DNA of 64,000 bases from Lepturacanthus savala (GCA_030544235.1 CM060470.1:17260356-17324355); one strand, 5' to 3'. Shown: positions 36,536-49,039, counted from the stretch's first letter. Notes: a model not told the origin generated them from the sequence alone. Program-made: numbers and translations.

Positions 36536-37556
36536 TGCTGTAGAACACATTTATAAAATAGAGTTTGTTTTTGATTTGTTATAGTGGTAGAGTGACTGAA
36601 TGTTGTTAACCCAAGCATTTTTTTCCACTCACTGATTCACACATCTCCGATTACGTTTGACTAAATACTTGGTCTAATATGAGTGACACCTATGCAGGAG
36701 TTGTGAGGAGGAGGTTGCCCTAAAGACAACCTAGCCTCTGGCTGTAAAGGCTAATTACATTTCTGACTTGGTGAAATATACACCATCTCCTGAAAGAGCA
36801 TTCTGGAATAACACTTACCCCCATACCAGATAATGTATTAAAACATCATCCATTTATTTTGTAAATCTCTGGGTTGACAATGTGATGGGAATGATTTGAT
36901 GGTGTGTAATACATAGCAAAAGTTGGAAGGTTAGACTGTGTATGGAAGCATATAAGTGTGTCAGCAGGTTATGGTGCTTGCAAAGATACGTTATTATTAC
37001 CTGATATGGAAACATTGGTGTGTATATGTGTGTCTCTATTGGTATGTGTGTCTGTGGTTGTGTACTTAAGGGTATTTTCACACATGTGACTAGTTTGGTT
37101 TAGTTTAGTTCCAATTCAGCAGCAAAATAATACATTTGTTGCAGCTGTCTCTTGGTTCGATTTGGTTCAAGGCAAATTCCACAGCAGGTCCAAAGCTGTA
37201 AACAAACGCCCTGCACGATCACAATGTTCTTTCATTGGTCATGAATCTTTTACCTGGAATGGAGGGATTTGAAAATCCCCTCTTCTGACCCTAGAGAAAA
37301 TGGGTGAATAAATATAGAGCATCAAAAGCATGTGGCTTGATTCTTCCATTACTTTCTATGGGTACTGTTTATTAAATGAACAAAACATCTAAGAATGTAG
37401 AATGTGACTAGAAAACAATGTCCTGATGCATCTAAATGAGAAGCTATTGCCTCGAGGAACTTCCTCTAAAGATGGGCTCAGATGGATGATTATAACCACA
37501 TACTCACACAGCACTTGTATATCAGATGGTGCATAAACTGATTAGATTATACAGAT

Positions 37557-37800
37557 GTTTCGGTTGCTGCAACCTTGACATGGCGGAGAGGCTTGCATAG
37601 ACCGGTAATCCTGAGAGGTAGACCGGATGGGTCTTACAGACATGACGGATTTGACTAAACCAGGCAGGTCAAAGGTTAGGTTGGATTACGGAAAGTTTGA
37701 CAGTTGAAAACCAAATCACACAGCTGGTTGTGATAGGTGCCCCAGCGATGGGGGCTATGACAGTTTTCAGCCAAACCTGCAAGTGGCACTGGGAATGGAA
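37557..37800 (+). repeat. G+C-richer unidentified block, probably repeat-derived
   Basis: It contains CAACCTTGACATGGCGGAGA, GAGAGGTAGACCGGATGGGT, TTGTGATAGGTGCCCCAGCG and GGGGGCTATGACAGTTTTCA. The style is like the 5' untranslated part of some fish LINEs, but I cannot name a family. No ORF spans it. Confidence 0.25.
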
Positions 37801-37904
37801 GGCATTTGTGAATGGTTTGATTCTCCCTAGAAGAGAAAATGGGTTTAAGTCAAGTCAGTTGACATGTTGATTGGGTTCTCACTGCATTCAAAGGTTCCAT
37901 TTGC

Positions 37905-38010
37905 AAATGGGCATATTTGTGCAAGTGGCAACTATAGTTGCCAGCCATAAAATGTTATTTTCTTCAAAGCAGAGTACAATTGGAAAATAGAAAGAAAAAG
38001 AAAACAGATA
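37905..38010 (+). mobile_element. Fragment of the TTAA-starting repeat seen at 231 and 54758
   Basis: ATGGGCATATTTGTGCAAGT followed by GGCAACTATAGTTGCCAGCC (an inverted repeat) and GTTATTTTCTTCAAAGCAGAG. These match 545-625 and 55083-55140. Confidence 0.55.
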
Positions 38011-38464
38011 CAGGTAAATGATTGTTCATTTTACTGGATGACAAGTCATTTTAAGCATTTTGAACAACTGCGCTGCAGTTCACCATCTGGAGGAGTCTAC
38101 TTTATACTAATGAGTTTATTTTGTGTTGATTGACCTGAGACACACTGGCAGCAGTGGTAAGACCATAGAACATGTTGGCCATTAATCGTATTCGGTAGTT
38201 TGCCCCCTGGCTGTGTGTGCCTTTTAGAAAGACAGTGGCCTCAAAATTGCTCCACTTTCGCTGCCATCAAATGTGTGCATGAATGAAGTGAGGCACTTTG
38301 TCCAGTTCCTAAAAGTGCAATGTGAGTGCAGCCCAATAAACACGTCTCCTGCACCTATCTAGATTTGTACTTCAGCCTTCCACTGCGATCTTACTTAAAG
38401 ATGACGGTAGTACACAGGACACAGCAGGCTCTTTTGGTTCTGGACAAAGTGCTAATTTTTCACA

Positions 38465-38560
38465 ATGTTAATAGCAAATTTTGCTGATGACACTATGATT
38501 GTAGGCAGACTCTACAACAACAGGACTCAGGGGGATCAGAGGGGTGCCTCCAAGTTTTAA
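38465..38560 (+). pseudogene. Possible LINE reverse-transcriptase scrap (FADDT motif)
   Basis: In one frame the sequence reads NANFADDTMIVGRLYNNRTQ. FADDT followed by a hydrophobic V/I-G is the catalytic YADD-type motif of non-LTR retrotransposon reverse transcriptases. The flanks do not extend the match convincingly, so this is either a very short scrap or chance. Confidence 0.3.
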
Positions 38561-38874
38561 AAAAATGCCTCAAAAGTGCCCTCTTGGGGCACATAAAACA
38601 AATGTGATAAAAGTCCCTCTAAGACATTCATTCAGTGGACAAAATCCAATAATGTATTCTCTTGCCATACCTTTCTATGTGATAGTGCCCCACCACATAT
38701 ACAGCATTTTTTGCTTCTATCCCAACAGTCAGAGTCAACTGCCAACAACAATATAATAACCTACAAGGATCCTGCACCTTACACATCATGCACAACATCA
38801 TGTTGTGCCCATTAGCTCAAGATATGAGAATACCTGTCATACATACAGACAGAAATGGTGTTGCTACAGTGCCA

Positions 38875-39000
38875 GCTATTGGTCAAATGGTACCAAATAT
38901 GTCATAGTATTCAGACATCACATGTCCACCTCCAACTGTGGCTAAAATAACACAAAGTGTTCAGGAGATATGACTTCATTTGTAATATAAACCCTGCACA
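38875..39000 (+). repeat. Dispersed repeat, copy A (matches 50180-50295 inverted)
   Basis: Shared words with the reverse complement of 50180-50295: CCAAATATGTCAT / TCAAATTTGTCAT, ATTCAGACATC / ACTCAGACACC, CACAAAGTGTTCAGGAGATA / CACAAAGTGTTCAGGATATA, and GTAATATAAACCCTGC / GAAATATAAGCCCTGC. The surrounding 38850-39310 probably belongs to the same element. Class unknown. Confidence 0.55.
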
Positions 39001-39764
39001 TAACATTTGAGTGAATTTTGAGGACCAACCTAAATATATCAAAAATCCTAAATAGAAAGTTTTAGCAGTTTCATCTAGAGATGTTGTGTACCAAATTCAT
39101 TGATGATTGCTCAGAATTAATAATATATAATAATTTGATTATGAGACTTAGGTTCCAAAATTCTTGGGTAGAATTTACGTTTTTATAGTTCCACCATCGG
39201 GCGAAATTGTACCAAATTCAACACTGCATTCACTCTGGACCCCAGCAATTCAGCCACCAAGTGTAAAGTCAATGGGATTAACAGTTCCAAAGATATGCAA
39301 GGATAATAAGGATAATAAGAATAAATGTCTTTCAATATTTGTTGCAAATGAGTAGTATATTCTTATTTTAAAGAGATGAGGTTGTTTACAGCACCAAGTG
39401 TCAGGAGTTTGTATCCTGTGTTTCAGGATTAATAATTAGTGACCCCAAATGACTTAATTAATTCCCAAAATTTGATAGCACAGTTACACCCACACCATTT
39501 GTACTCGTCTAAATTTAGATTGTAACTGAGAAACGTGGAGCTTTGGATCAGTACACACAACACAATGTTGTCTTTGACAACCCTTTGGCAAAGGCTGGAA
39601 ATGGACATGGGCCAGTAGTGTAAAAGAGAGCGCAGTTTAGTAATTTGACTACCTATATTAAAAATTTAAGGACACAAGTTACCAATTTCAGGAAACAATA
39701 TATCAAACATTCCACCTGATACTATATATATATATATGAGCATGGACAAAAGAAAGCATGATGA

Positions 39765-39766
<2 letters not shown>

Positions 39767-39854
<88 letters not shown>
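39767..39854. repeat. (TA)n microsatellite, 88 bp
   Basis: Pure TA run; a shorter one lies at 39721-39737. Self-complementary, so cruciform extrusion is possible. Ile-Tyr repeat ORFs across it are artefacts. Confidence 0.97.
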
Positions 39855-39859
<5 letters not shown>

Positions 39860-40484
39860 AGCCAATGAAAAGAAGCCAATAAGCCCATGAAATATCCATC
39901 ATAAATATCCTTAAATATCCTAGTGTGTTTTCAGTTGGATAGATGCTTGAATGAGGAATGAATGAGGAAGTAGCTTAGTAGTAGAAAGGCGGCTCAAGCT
40001 ACACCATTTGGTGGATACTTAGACCTAAAGCACTGCACCGAAAGATGATACCCTACATTTTTAAAGTGGGTGGCATCAGTCAAGAGAATTACCCAGGCAG
40101 CATTAGCACCATTCTCTGACTAGAGTTGTAGAGGCCCACAGAGTTAAAGAAAACAGACTTCTTTTGACTTTTTTTGTAATCTGATAAAAAACAGCAAACA
40201 TTTGCACTATTGCCCTCCAGTGAATCCCTTAGCTCTTTTTTTTATCTTGACTTATCCTCAGCTGTTTTTACTTTTTGGACTTTTTCTCTAATCTTTGATT
40301 TTTGGTGAAATGAAAGATTAGAGTTCATGTGAAATATGGACTGACTATCTGAAAAGACAGGGTTGGAACCACTGGTTTCATCTTTAACAATGTGTTGTAT
40401 TTTAAAAGCTGAAGTTATATTATCAATTGTAACAAATCTGTGCTAATTCTGCTAAAGTTTCCAGATAAATGTAGTGGATTAGAA

Positions 40485-40643
40485 CAGTGGTCCCCAACCT
40501 TTTCTGTACCACGGACCGGTTCAATGTCTGACAATATTTTCACGGCCCAATCTAAAGTTGTAGCTGATAAAAACTAAATAAAATGACAAGCTTGGCATTA
40601 AAAACTGTGGTATTTTCTCTATAGTAATAATAATAATAATAAC

Positions 40644-40684
<41 letters not shown>

Positions 40685-41085
40685 ACATAAATCCACTGTG
40701 TAATCATGTGCATCTTTATTAGCGGTGTCCTCGTAACGTCACACCAACAACAGAACATCACATGAGCAACATCGTTTCTACCCCAACACAATGCAACACA
40801 CTCTGGTTGCTATGGTAATGTTTAAACATACCTCCAAAATAAGACAATCACTAATCGCTAATCACAGCAGCACTGAATCAGTGGGAGCCCTGAGCTTGTT
40901 AGCGGGATGTATCACGTGACGTGTGGTGTCGCGGCCTTGATGTGCGTCAAGTGATGTAACAGAGAAAATCCGGTCACTTTTCAAAATAAAACATAATTTT
41001 CGAAAAAATAAAATAAAATAATGGAAATTATTTTTTCTTTCTGTGTGGCCCCGTACCAAATGACCCGCAGCCCGGTAGTTGTAGC
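40485..41085 (+). mobile_element. hAT nonautonomous transposon (Charlie-like ends)
   Basis: The left end CAGTGGTCCCCAACCTTTTC continues with GTACCACGGACCGGTTCAAT, the typical hAT terminus. The right part, CCCCGTACCAAATGACCCGC then AGCCCGGTAGTTG, is the corresponding inverted end with its last bases diverged (GTAGCTGG instead of GGGGACC). No 8 bp target duplication is visible, which fits decay of the right tip. The interior holds a (TAA)n run (40624-40682) but no transposase. Confidence 0.8.
40624..40682. repeat. (TAA)n microsatellite
   Basis: Trinucleotide run with one AAC interruption, inside the hAT element. The poly-Tyr ORF on the minus strand is an artefact. Confidence 0.95.
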
Positions 41086-41939
41086 TGGTTGTCAGTGTCT
41101 TCAAAAAGTGGTTCAGCAAGAAGTTCTTTGGTGAGGGTGATGGGTGTAGGATGATGCGCTATGCTTCTCACAGAGGGCTTTGAGAGAGTTTAGTTTGTTA
41201 TTTGCCTTCTGTTATTTGCATTGTGTCTTGACAGGATTTTGTTTGATTCTCCACTTGTTTGGCCAGTTTTCTATTTCAGTTATGCATGTTTGACGTTTTG
41301 TGGCTGCTAGTTCAGTATGTTTAGAACATAACTCATAGCAGAGATCATCTACAATGAATACCAATTCATTTTTGTAGAAATTTCGATAGATGTCTTCTGG
41401 TAATAAGAGGATATTTCCATTTCCTAAAACCAGCTTGATGAGGCCAGAGAATGTTATTTTAACAAAATGATGTTAATATCATCCTTCTATATTTATTTAT
41501 TTTTTTTTCAGGTGCAGTTGCCTTTTTTGTGGTAACTGGATTTGAGAGTTGATGTTCATCTGTATTTAAGTTAACCAGTAGCTAGTATCCTGCAGTGATA
41601 CCTCTCTGTCAATAAAATGCATCCATGTCCTGCCAAAGAGTGGCTTCTGCTTTATTGCCATTGATAATTATGCCTGCAAATTCAAGGTTGTGCTATTGCT
41701 TCCTTCTTCTCCATTCATCCCTTTTCTTTTTTTTCCCCCAAAAGTCTGTTGATTTGTTTCTTGATCATTTGCTTTTTTTTATAGAAATTGTTCCAGGTTT
41801 TCTGCCGATGGAGCAAGTTGTGTCTTTATAATACTCTGGGGTCTGTTTATTTCTGTTTTGGTGCGCAGTGATCTGGACCTGATAAATTCCCTTCGCAACT
41901 TCCTTTTATCTTTTATGAGCTAAAGGAGATGAGGAGGGA

Positions 41940-42290
41940 ATGAGTGAGTTGTTCTTACAGCAAAGGTTTTGGGGTATTGTTTCCCCACTGGCTTGGATGA
42001 AAAGTTGACTCAGCATGATTGCTTGCTGGTCCAGGCCTTGGGTGTACTGATTGAAGTTGCATTTATTAGTTTTTCTCCAACATTTGATTGGAATGTTTCC
42101 CAGTCTCCTGTTTATAGTTTCACCTTTTCCTTGGAACTGTTTGTCGACCAAAAGAGAATGTGGTAAGAACAGGTAGGTGATCACTGCTAAGGTGGATTGT
42201 CATAAAGAACTTGTTTTGTTTTTTGGCCAGGTCTCAGGAATATAAGCCCTAATCTAAGATATCTGTGGTGTCTATTTTTGGGAAAATATG
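41940..42290 (-). pseudogene. Possible non-LTR retrotransposon endonuclease remnant
   Basis: Minus-strand translation gives SSDHLPVLTTFSFG, resembling the SDHLP(V/I) catalytic motif that closes the endonuclease domain of jockey-like LINEs. After a frame change it gives CWRKTNKCNFNQYTQGLDQ and FIQASGETIPQN, which resemble the NW-x-x-F ... A-x-x-x-IP segment that follows in such proteins. Stops and frame changes are present. The match is motif-level only. Confidence 0.35.
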
Positions 42291-43699
42291 GGTTTGTTCA
42301 TTTGTATTGATGATTGACAGTATTGTCTATTCGGTTTAATATTGATAGGATGTGTAATTATTTTTTTTATTGCAACAAATGTAACATGTTGTGGGCAATG
42401 TGAATGGATAAAAGTACAACTGATATGCTGTTGGTAGAAGAGAAAGGACACCCCTGTCGGAATTGTGATACTGCCTAATAGATTGGAGAATCTATTGCTG
42501 TATTCAAGTTGTACTAGTAATTGGAATTTATATGTTCCCATTTTGAAATACTGACTGGCACAACCCCTGAAGATGCTCAGCAACCTCAAGTCAAAATCCA
42601 AAATAGCTGTACCGCAACAGGAAGTCTCATATTTGTGTCTCATAAATCAGTTGAACATATAGTAATGGCCAACCTCTACACGTATACAAGCATATTTCTA
42701 TAGTGTTTCTCTGCACAAAGTCAGCATAATTTGCTATAAATGGATATTGCAGGCTACCTGGGTCGAGCAAACCCCACCTATGAATAAAAATAAACAAAAG
42801 ACAACTCAGATCTGAGGTCACAGAGCATTGTATCAGTGCCACATCTTTCACAGACACTGAATCTAGCCCAGCATCAACGTTAACCCACTACATCAAACAT
42901 TGAACCTCCTCAAAAACATAAGAGTTTAAACAAATTAATGCAATTCCTAAGAAGCTCAGAAGACGCCACACCACAAAGAGATTTTAATATAAATGAAGTC
43001 GCCTTGGGTCAGTTTTGAGGCCCTGTTGAACAAAATGTTGGAGAAACTAGTCTATTGCCCATTAATCAATTCTGTATAATTTAATTAATGTGAAGCACTC
43101 AGAACAAGCTACAATGCTGTTAAAGTCTTATTGTTGCACACAGTTCCTTTTTTACAGTTTTCACAGGTATTACACATTTTTTACTGTAAAATTTGAAAAT
43201 AATTTGTGCATGTTGTCGTAAGAGTACTTCAAAATTCACTTTTTTGAACATTCTGTCTTATATTTTCTGTTATAATTATAGATTATTTGGCATACCTTGA
43301 GACCTGTTTCAATTCACTCTGGGCTATGAACAAAAGCACAATCATAATCAGCACCTTCTTCCATAATGCAAATGATCATTGGTTGCTGTCTGCTATATAA
43401 TAATAACAGGTTTTCTTTCAAAAGACTTGTGTCTTGGAAGCTTTGGCTCCACCTCCACCAATTACAAAACTAAAATTCAACTTCTATATAAATGCATGTG
43501 CAATAAAGCAAATAATATTTTTGACTCAACAAATTGACTGGTGAGATCGAGCCACAGATAATTGGCATGCAATGTTTCAACTGTTTAGTGTGACCTTTGT
43601 TTTTAATCTATTTTGTACAGTGCTGCTTTGGTGAGTTGAAGACAAATTGGTGCCACTTCAGTGGACAGTAAAGTCAAATTATGTCATATACTACTTCAT

Positions 43700-43899
43700 A
43701 CATGCTTTATGCATGTTTTAGGATTACTTTTCCCCCACTCAAACACATGTGATTCTAATTATTAACTCATCAAGTCCTTGACAAGCTTCAGCTGCTTGAT
43801 GATGAGCTGATAATTAGAATCAGGTGTGTTTGAGTGGGGACATTTCTAAATCATGCAGGGTATTAGCTCTCCAGGAGCAGGATTGGGTAGCCCGCTGTA
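43700..43899 (+). mobile_element. hAT-type palindromic MITE, left tip decayed
   Basis: The core 43732-43839 is an inverted repeat: CCCCACTCAAACACATGTGA then TTCTAATTAT, against ATAATTAGAATCAGGTGTGT then TTGAGTGGGG. It is centred on CTTCAGCTGCTTGATGATGAG. Outside the core, CTCTCCAGGAGCAGGATTGG on the right is the usual terminal region of this fish MITE family. The matching left terminus is not preserved. Confidence 0.75.
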
Positions 43900-44299
43900 C
43901 AGTATGATAGTCACTGTGGCCATGTCATTAATTTTCTTCTTCAACACCTTGTGCAGTCATGTGGGCGTTTTCAAATGAACTAATGCACATATTATGTGGC
44001 TACTTGAATAAATGTACTTAGTTCCTTTCCACCATTGCTTTCAAAACAAGACATTTTTGGGTGCCACAGATTCAAGTTTCAAAATATTAATGCCTAGAGC
44101 TCAATGTTTAATCTGTATTTGGAATTAAGATATCTCTATGTGATATTATAATGCATTCCTTCCCTGCAGTTTGTACTGTATCCATGTTTTGAATAATCAA
44201 CATGACTATGAACACAATAATTTCTACTCTTCTTGCCACTAATCATGACACAGGAAGTAAACCATATCATACAAGAAAGTAATTACTCATACAGTAGAT

Positions 44300-44590
44300 A
44301 TGTATCTACATACCAGACACGTCTTCCTTGGAATCTTTGTATGTGCACATTTTGTGCATCAGTAAATTGCACATAAAGTGGGTTAAATTACACTTGGCTC
44401 AATGCAAACCAGTCACCTCTCTTTTTTTTTAACAGCGATGTTAATGAATCTGCTGGGCAGAGGGACAAAAGCCCTTGAGCAGCTCGTCTCTTCTCATAGT
44501 TGGATGGTAACTGGAGGAAAAGCTCATAATAACCATCGTCTCGACTGATTCATCGTGCCATTAATGCTTCACCTTCTGTTTGACTGCCAA
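44300..44590. other. Unique-looking block, candidate conserved element
   Basis: Repeat-free, even-composition sequence containing ACAGCGATGTTAATGAATCT, TGCCATTAATGCTTCACC and GACTGATTCATCGTGCC. Regulatory role is inferred only. Confidence 0.25.
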
Positions 44591-45619
44591 TGATTCCTTT
44601 AGAATAACAAGCAGTCACTGCACACATTTACAATGGTTAAATAATGAATACATAATGCTGCAGCACGCTTCAGAAATCAAAAACAGGACTGACATTAAAT
44701 GTCTATTATTTTTCCCCAATGTAAAGTTTAATTTTTTGCCAACATTATCTTTGTCATCATAAATGGGAAGTCATTGTATAATCAGGGACTATTCTGATTA
44801 AAAATACATTGTAATTGTAGTGTATGTCCCCTAGACCTGGTGCAGTAATATATGCTTTTCAAGCCCATTTTTTGTGTCGCTATAGCACCTGCTGTTTTTG
44901 TTTTGTATTTCCTTTTTAATAAGGTAGAAAATTGTCAAAAACATATAGCAGTTGGTTGAAACATAATATTTTAACAACAAAAATACAGTAGCCTGCATAT
45001 TAAAAAAAAGTCAATTTCCCTTAATGCGTTTTCCATTTTGTGCACTGAATTTCAAAATAAAAGTCCAAAATATATATTCAAAGCCAAATTTGGCACATTT
45101 AGTCCTCACTATAGAGGGCTTTATATGTTTCCCAAAACAAAGTGATGCTTTTATTTCATAAATATGCAAATTAAATTGTGATCAAATGCACAGAACAATG
45201 AAATCTTATCTTGTAATCATGCCTGGCCAGTCTGGGAACCCCTAAACCTCACAATTTAAGTATATATATAACATATATGTATAAAATAGAGTATTTCCAA
45301 GATAATCACAAAGTCATGAGTTCAACAAATCCTTTAAGATTATTTGGCTTGTTTTTTCTATGGACTGGATTGGGAAAAAGTTGCTAGAAATGTTTGTTTG
45401 ACACCGATGTTAACCAGAAATTTTCATTTTAAATGCGGAACATATTTATCTTGTCATACGATCCATTTTACCAGACGACTGACATGTCATGTTCAGCATT
45501 TTGAAGCGATCATAATAGCCCAAACCTTGGTCTTTCCCTATCCTATTTTCACACCATAAAACAGTATTATCCAGTTTATCATAAAATGACTTGAGGAGAT
45601 CCAGACCAGTCAATCCATC

Positions 45620-45863
45620 ATCTTCTTTACCCACTTATTCCTCATTAGGGCCACAGGGGTCTGCTGAAGCCATTCCCAGCAAGAGGCAGGGATACACCCC
45701 AGATGGTTGCCAGCCTATCATAGGGCACACACACCATTTACTCATACAGGCAATTTAGAGTCTTCAACTAAACTCAGCATGTTTTTGGACCAAAGAGGTC
45801 TTGAACCTGGAACCTTCTTGCTGTGAGGCAACAGCGCTAACCCCTGCTCCACTGTGTCACCCA
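45620..45863 (-). mobile_element. tRNA-derived SINE, copy 2
   Basis: On the minus strand it carries the same series as 21298-21615: AGCGCTGTTGCCTCACAGCA, AGAAGGTTCCAGGTTCAAGA (B box), an AAAAACATGCTGAG word, then GATAGGCTGGCAACCATCTG and a CTTATTCCTCATTAGGG complement at its 3' end. The central TTTGCATGTTCT part is deleted. Confidence 0.85.
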
Positions 45864-46372
45864 AGAGCCAGACCATTCATCACTAAGTCGACGAATTGGG
45901 AGTGAGAATGTATTTGACCAGTAAATGTTCCAGCCCTGAATAGGACAGTTTATAATGTAACCTGTAAAATAATAAAGCCAATGTTATGCTACCCCTTGGC
46001 CTTCGAAGGGGACTTGCATTGCAGGACATTATTACCAGCTGTTAACAATTCACCTGAGAGCAGGCACTGTTTAATCCAGCTATAACTGCTCTGTGGAAAG
46101 GGAAAAAAAAATAGAGCACCCTCCAAGTCTTTAGTGCCTCACAAGTGCTGCTGTGGCATGTTGAGAAGTCTTGACAGTCTTTGTTATGGTTGCCTAGTTA
46201 CAATATCATATGACAATTAGTGTTTAGTGAAGGTTTGAGGAGTCAAATACTACTAAAAAAAAAATTGAGATTTCTAATTGAATATCCTTTCTACTGTTTT
46301 CTTCAAGTTTTACATCTACAGTATTCAAGTACACTGTCCCCAGACAATGAATGTTTGTTTCTTGTCAAAATT

Positions 46373-46464
46373 TTTTTATTTTTTTTTTTTTTATTTTTTA
46401 TTTTTGAATTTTTTTTTTTTTAATTTTTTTTATTAATTTTTTATTTTTTTTATTTTTTTTTAAT
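46373..46464. repeat. T-rich low-complexity tract
   Basis: About 90 bp of T runs broken by A or AA. The Phe-rich ORF across it is an artefact. Confidence 0.9.
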
Positions 46465-47484
46465 TATGATACTAATACTTATAACAACTTTAATGTAAGG
46501 AGCTGGGATTGTCAACCAGGTTGATGTGTGATTGTTAGGTCAAGTTGACATGTTTTCCAGTGCATGCACATAATGCTGTTACAAATCCCCCCGAATGAAA
46601 AAAAAACATTTATTCATTGTTTAGTATTAGTTTATGGCAGAGGTATAAAAGTCAGCCAGTCCTGTTTTTGCAAGTTAAGTGACACTGAAATTATTGGAGC
46701 TGACAGTTTAATAATGAGTAGTATCCATGTTGAAGCTGAGGAGAAAAGGTCACCCCAACTGGGGCTAAAGACCAATTATTTTTAAATGCAACTGTGAAAT
46801 TTCTTCCAGTTTTTGACAGTAAACATGCTAAATAAACAGATGGTCCCATATCACTGCCCTCTTAAAATAATGGGTGGAGTCATTTTTTTGAAGATTTTAG
46901 GAAAAAATAAGACTTTAAGTGACATTAACACAAGAATAAAGTTACTTAGGACAATTTTCGAAAACTCTTGTGTGACTTAGGGAACTTTAAACCTGGCTTA
47001 AACTGTCCTTTTAATTCCATAGCACAACATATCCTAAGTTAAATTGTTAAATGTTGGGTAAACAAATTGGTTAGGTGCCTTTCCTCACTTATCCAGCTTC
47101 TTCTTTGTTGTTTTGCTTTGTTATTATTAAACATAACCTATTTCCAATGCCAATTTTAACAACTTGTTTAAACCTGACTATCAACTGTCCTACAATTCTA
47201 TGAAGCAAACTCAAGAACTTAAGAACTCAAACAAATAACAAAAATAATTGAACAAGGGGGCATGTCCCGCTCCCCACTTCTCCTCTTGCTGTTTTTTTTT
47301 TTTTTTTTACCTATCCCAGTTCTATTCAGCTTGTCCCCTGAATCTTCATTCTTGGTCATCTTGATTTACTTGTGGCAAATTGTCAAAGAAGTGATGACAC
47401 ATGACAGGAATCACATGTTTCATGGATTGAAGGTCCTGGAACTTCCTTTCTTTAATTGGCAGAGCATGTTAGAACACTCTAATC

Positions 47485-47687
47485 CAGGGGTGGGCAATCC
47501 TGGTCCCGGAGGGCCGGTGTGGGTGCAGGATTTTGTTCCAACCAAGAAGTAACACACCTGATTCTACTAATCAACCTCTAGAGCCATTGCCAAGGCCTTC
47601 ATTAGTAGAATCAGGTGTGTAACTTCTTGGTTGGAACAAAATCCTGCACCCACACCGGCCCTCCAGGACCAGGATTGCCCACCCCTG
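47485..47687. mobile_element. 203 bp palindromic hAT MITE with intact 8 bp target duplication
   Basis: Perfect 8 bp direct repeats CTCTAATC flank it (47477-47484 and 47688-47695). The ends are CAGGGGTGGGCAATCCTGGT and its inverted counterpart ACCAGGATTGCCCACCCCTG. Almost the whole element is an inverted repeat: GTGTGGGTGCAGGATTTTGT / ACAAAATCCTGCACCCACAC, ACACACCTGATTCTACTAAT / ATTAGTAGAATCAGGTGTGT. The loop is about 30 nt (CAACCTCTAGAGCCATTGCC). The 8 bp duplication and CAGGGG ends are diagnostic of hAT. The high arm identity and intact duplication indicate recent insertion. Confidence 0.95.
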
Positions 47688-47699
47688 CTCTAATCCATG

Positions 47700-48790
47700 C
47701 CATTGGCTAATTTAGTGTCTGCAGCCTCTGTCACAGTGCATCCCACTCAGAGTTCCTGGATAGTTTGTACTGGACCTTGCCACCATGGCTAAACTCAAGA
47801 GCCCACAAATCTTGTACAGCTGGGTCTCCTTTCTTTTGCCTGGTTTGATACTTAAGAAGTAAGATCCATTGAGTTTCATGATTTCATCATGTTTGACCAT
47901 CGTCCCTAGGTAGGGTTTTGGTTCGAGTCTCCTCTGGAAGATTATTGTGCAGTCTCTCAGGGTGATGATGTCTGCTGTCTTTTTGCACTCAATGGTACTG
48001 TATATGCTGTCGCATTCTGTTTCCCTGTGACAAGGTACTTTTGTGCCATAAGAACCCCATGTTTTCTGGAGGGCTTGAAATATGCATTTGCCACACTTCC
48101 ATTTCTGAAAACTGAAGCAGTTGCTGCATTATTGCTATTTCCTTGATTTCTGGATTTTCTTCGATCACGCTTTCAAAATGGTGGTACTGAAGGTGTGCGA
48201 AAGTGATAGCTGTGCCAAAAATCAGTAATACTGGTTTCCACTTTTGCATGCTTGCCACTTTATGGTCCAAATTTGGTTGTCAGGGATGCCACTTGTTTGT
48301 CAGGGTTTTCGTTCAGCCAGTTCATGATGGTTCTTTCAGGGAGACCAAGTGTAGATGCAAAAAGTGCTTTGCACACTTTAAGACTCGTCCCATCTTGAAT
48401 TTTTGGCTTGTAGCTAAATGATAAATAGTGTCTGGCTCCCTCAGCACATTTTTTTGGTCAATGGTAACCTATGTGACCTAAGACTTAATGCATAGCTTCT
48501 GTTCTTCCCACATTTCCATTGAACACACTCTGAAATATCCACTGCCTCTGCTCTTCTGTTAGGGCTTGGCAGCCTCGAGCTGTGATTCTTTGACAGAACT
48601 TCGAATTGCAGGGGGGACCCAGAGCCTTTGCAGTCATTTCTTTGCCACCTTTGGACTTGTATGGCATTCCTTTGAGACCTTTCCCCTTGGATTCAATGTG
48701 TCTGGGCATTGAGTGTTTTTGTCGTTTTCTTTTGATCAACTTGTTTTCTTTAACATCTTACCAGGATATTGCTGCCCCCACAGCTTGATT
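47700..48790 (-). pseudogene. Broken transposon-type ORF, unassigned family
   Basis: Three minus-strand segments look like one decayed coding sequence. Segment 1 (48739-48485) is Lys-rich and has KALGPPCNSKFCQRITARGC then a QALTEEQRQWIFQSV stretch: a Cys-rich motif followed by E-E-x-R-x-x-IF. Segment 2 (about 48460-48270), after a stop, reads GTSLKVCKALFASTLGLPER then TIMNWLNENPD. Segment 3 includes IEENPEIKEIAIMQQLL and, further on, SIKPGKRKETQLYKI (47712-47900). The order Cys motif, then VCK-x-x-F-x-x-TLG-x-x-ER resembles an N-terminal block seen in uncharacterised transposon-encoded proteins of fish and insects; I recall the pattern but cannot name the superfamily. No intact frame remains. 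Confidence 0.5.
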
Positions 48791-49039
48791 GAATTCACTT
48801 TCAAAAAAGGATGACTCATCTGAGGATGGTTTATAGTCTGAATCCTTGATATTATCATCATATTCTGTGTCCTGTTCATAGCGTGGCTGCACTTGCTTGG
48901 CATCTATTAACATTCGCTAGCACTTTGCAAGGGCATCATGCAATTCAGATTAGCACTTTTCAAATGCGTTCAATAGATATTTATCTAATGTATGCATCAT
49001 TTTATATTATACTAGCTCTGATGTTCACCTACTACTACA

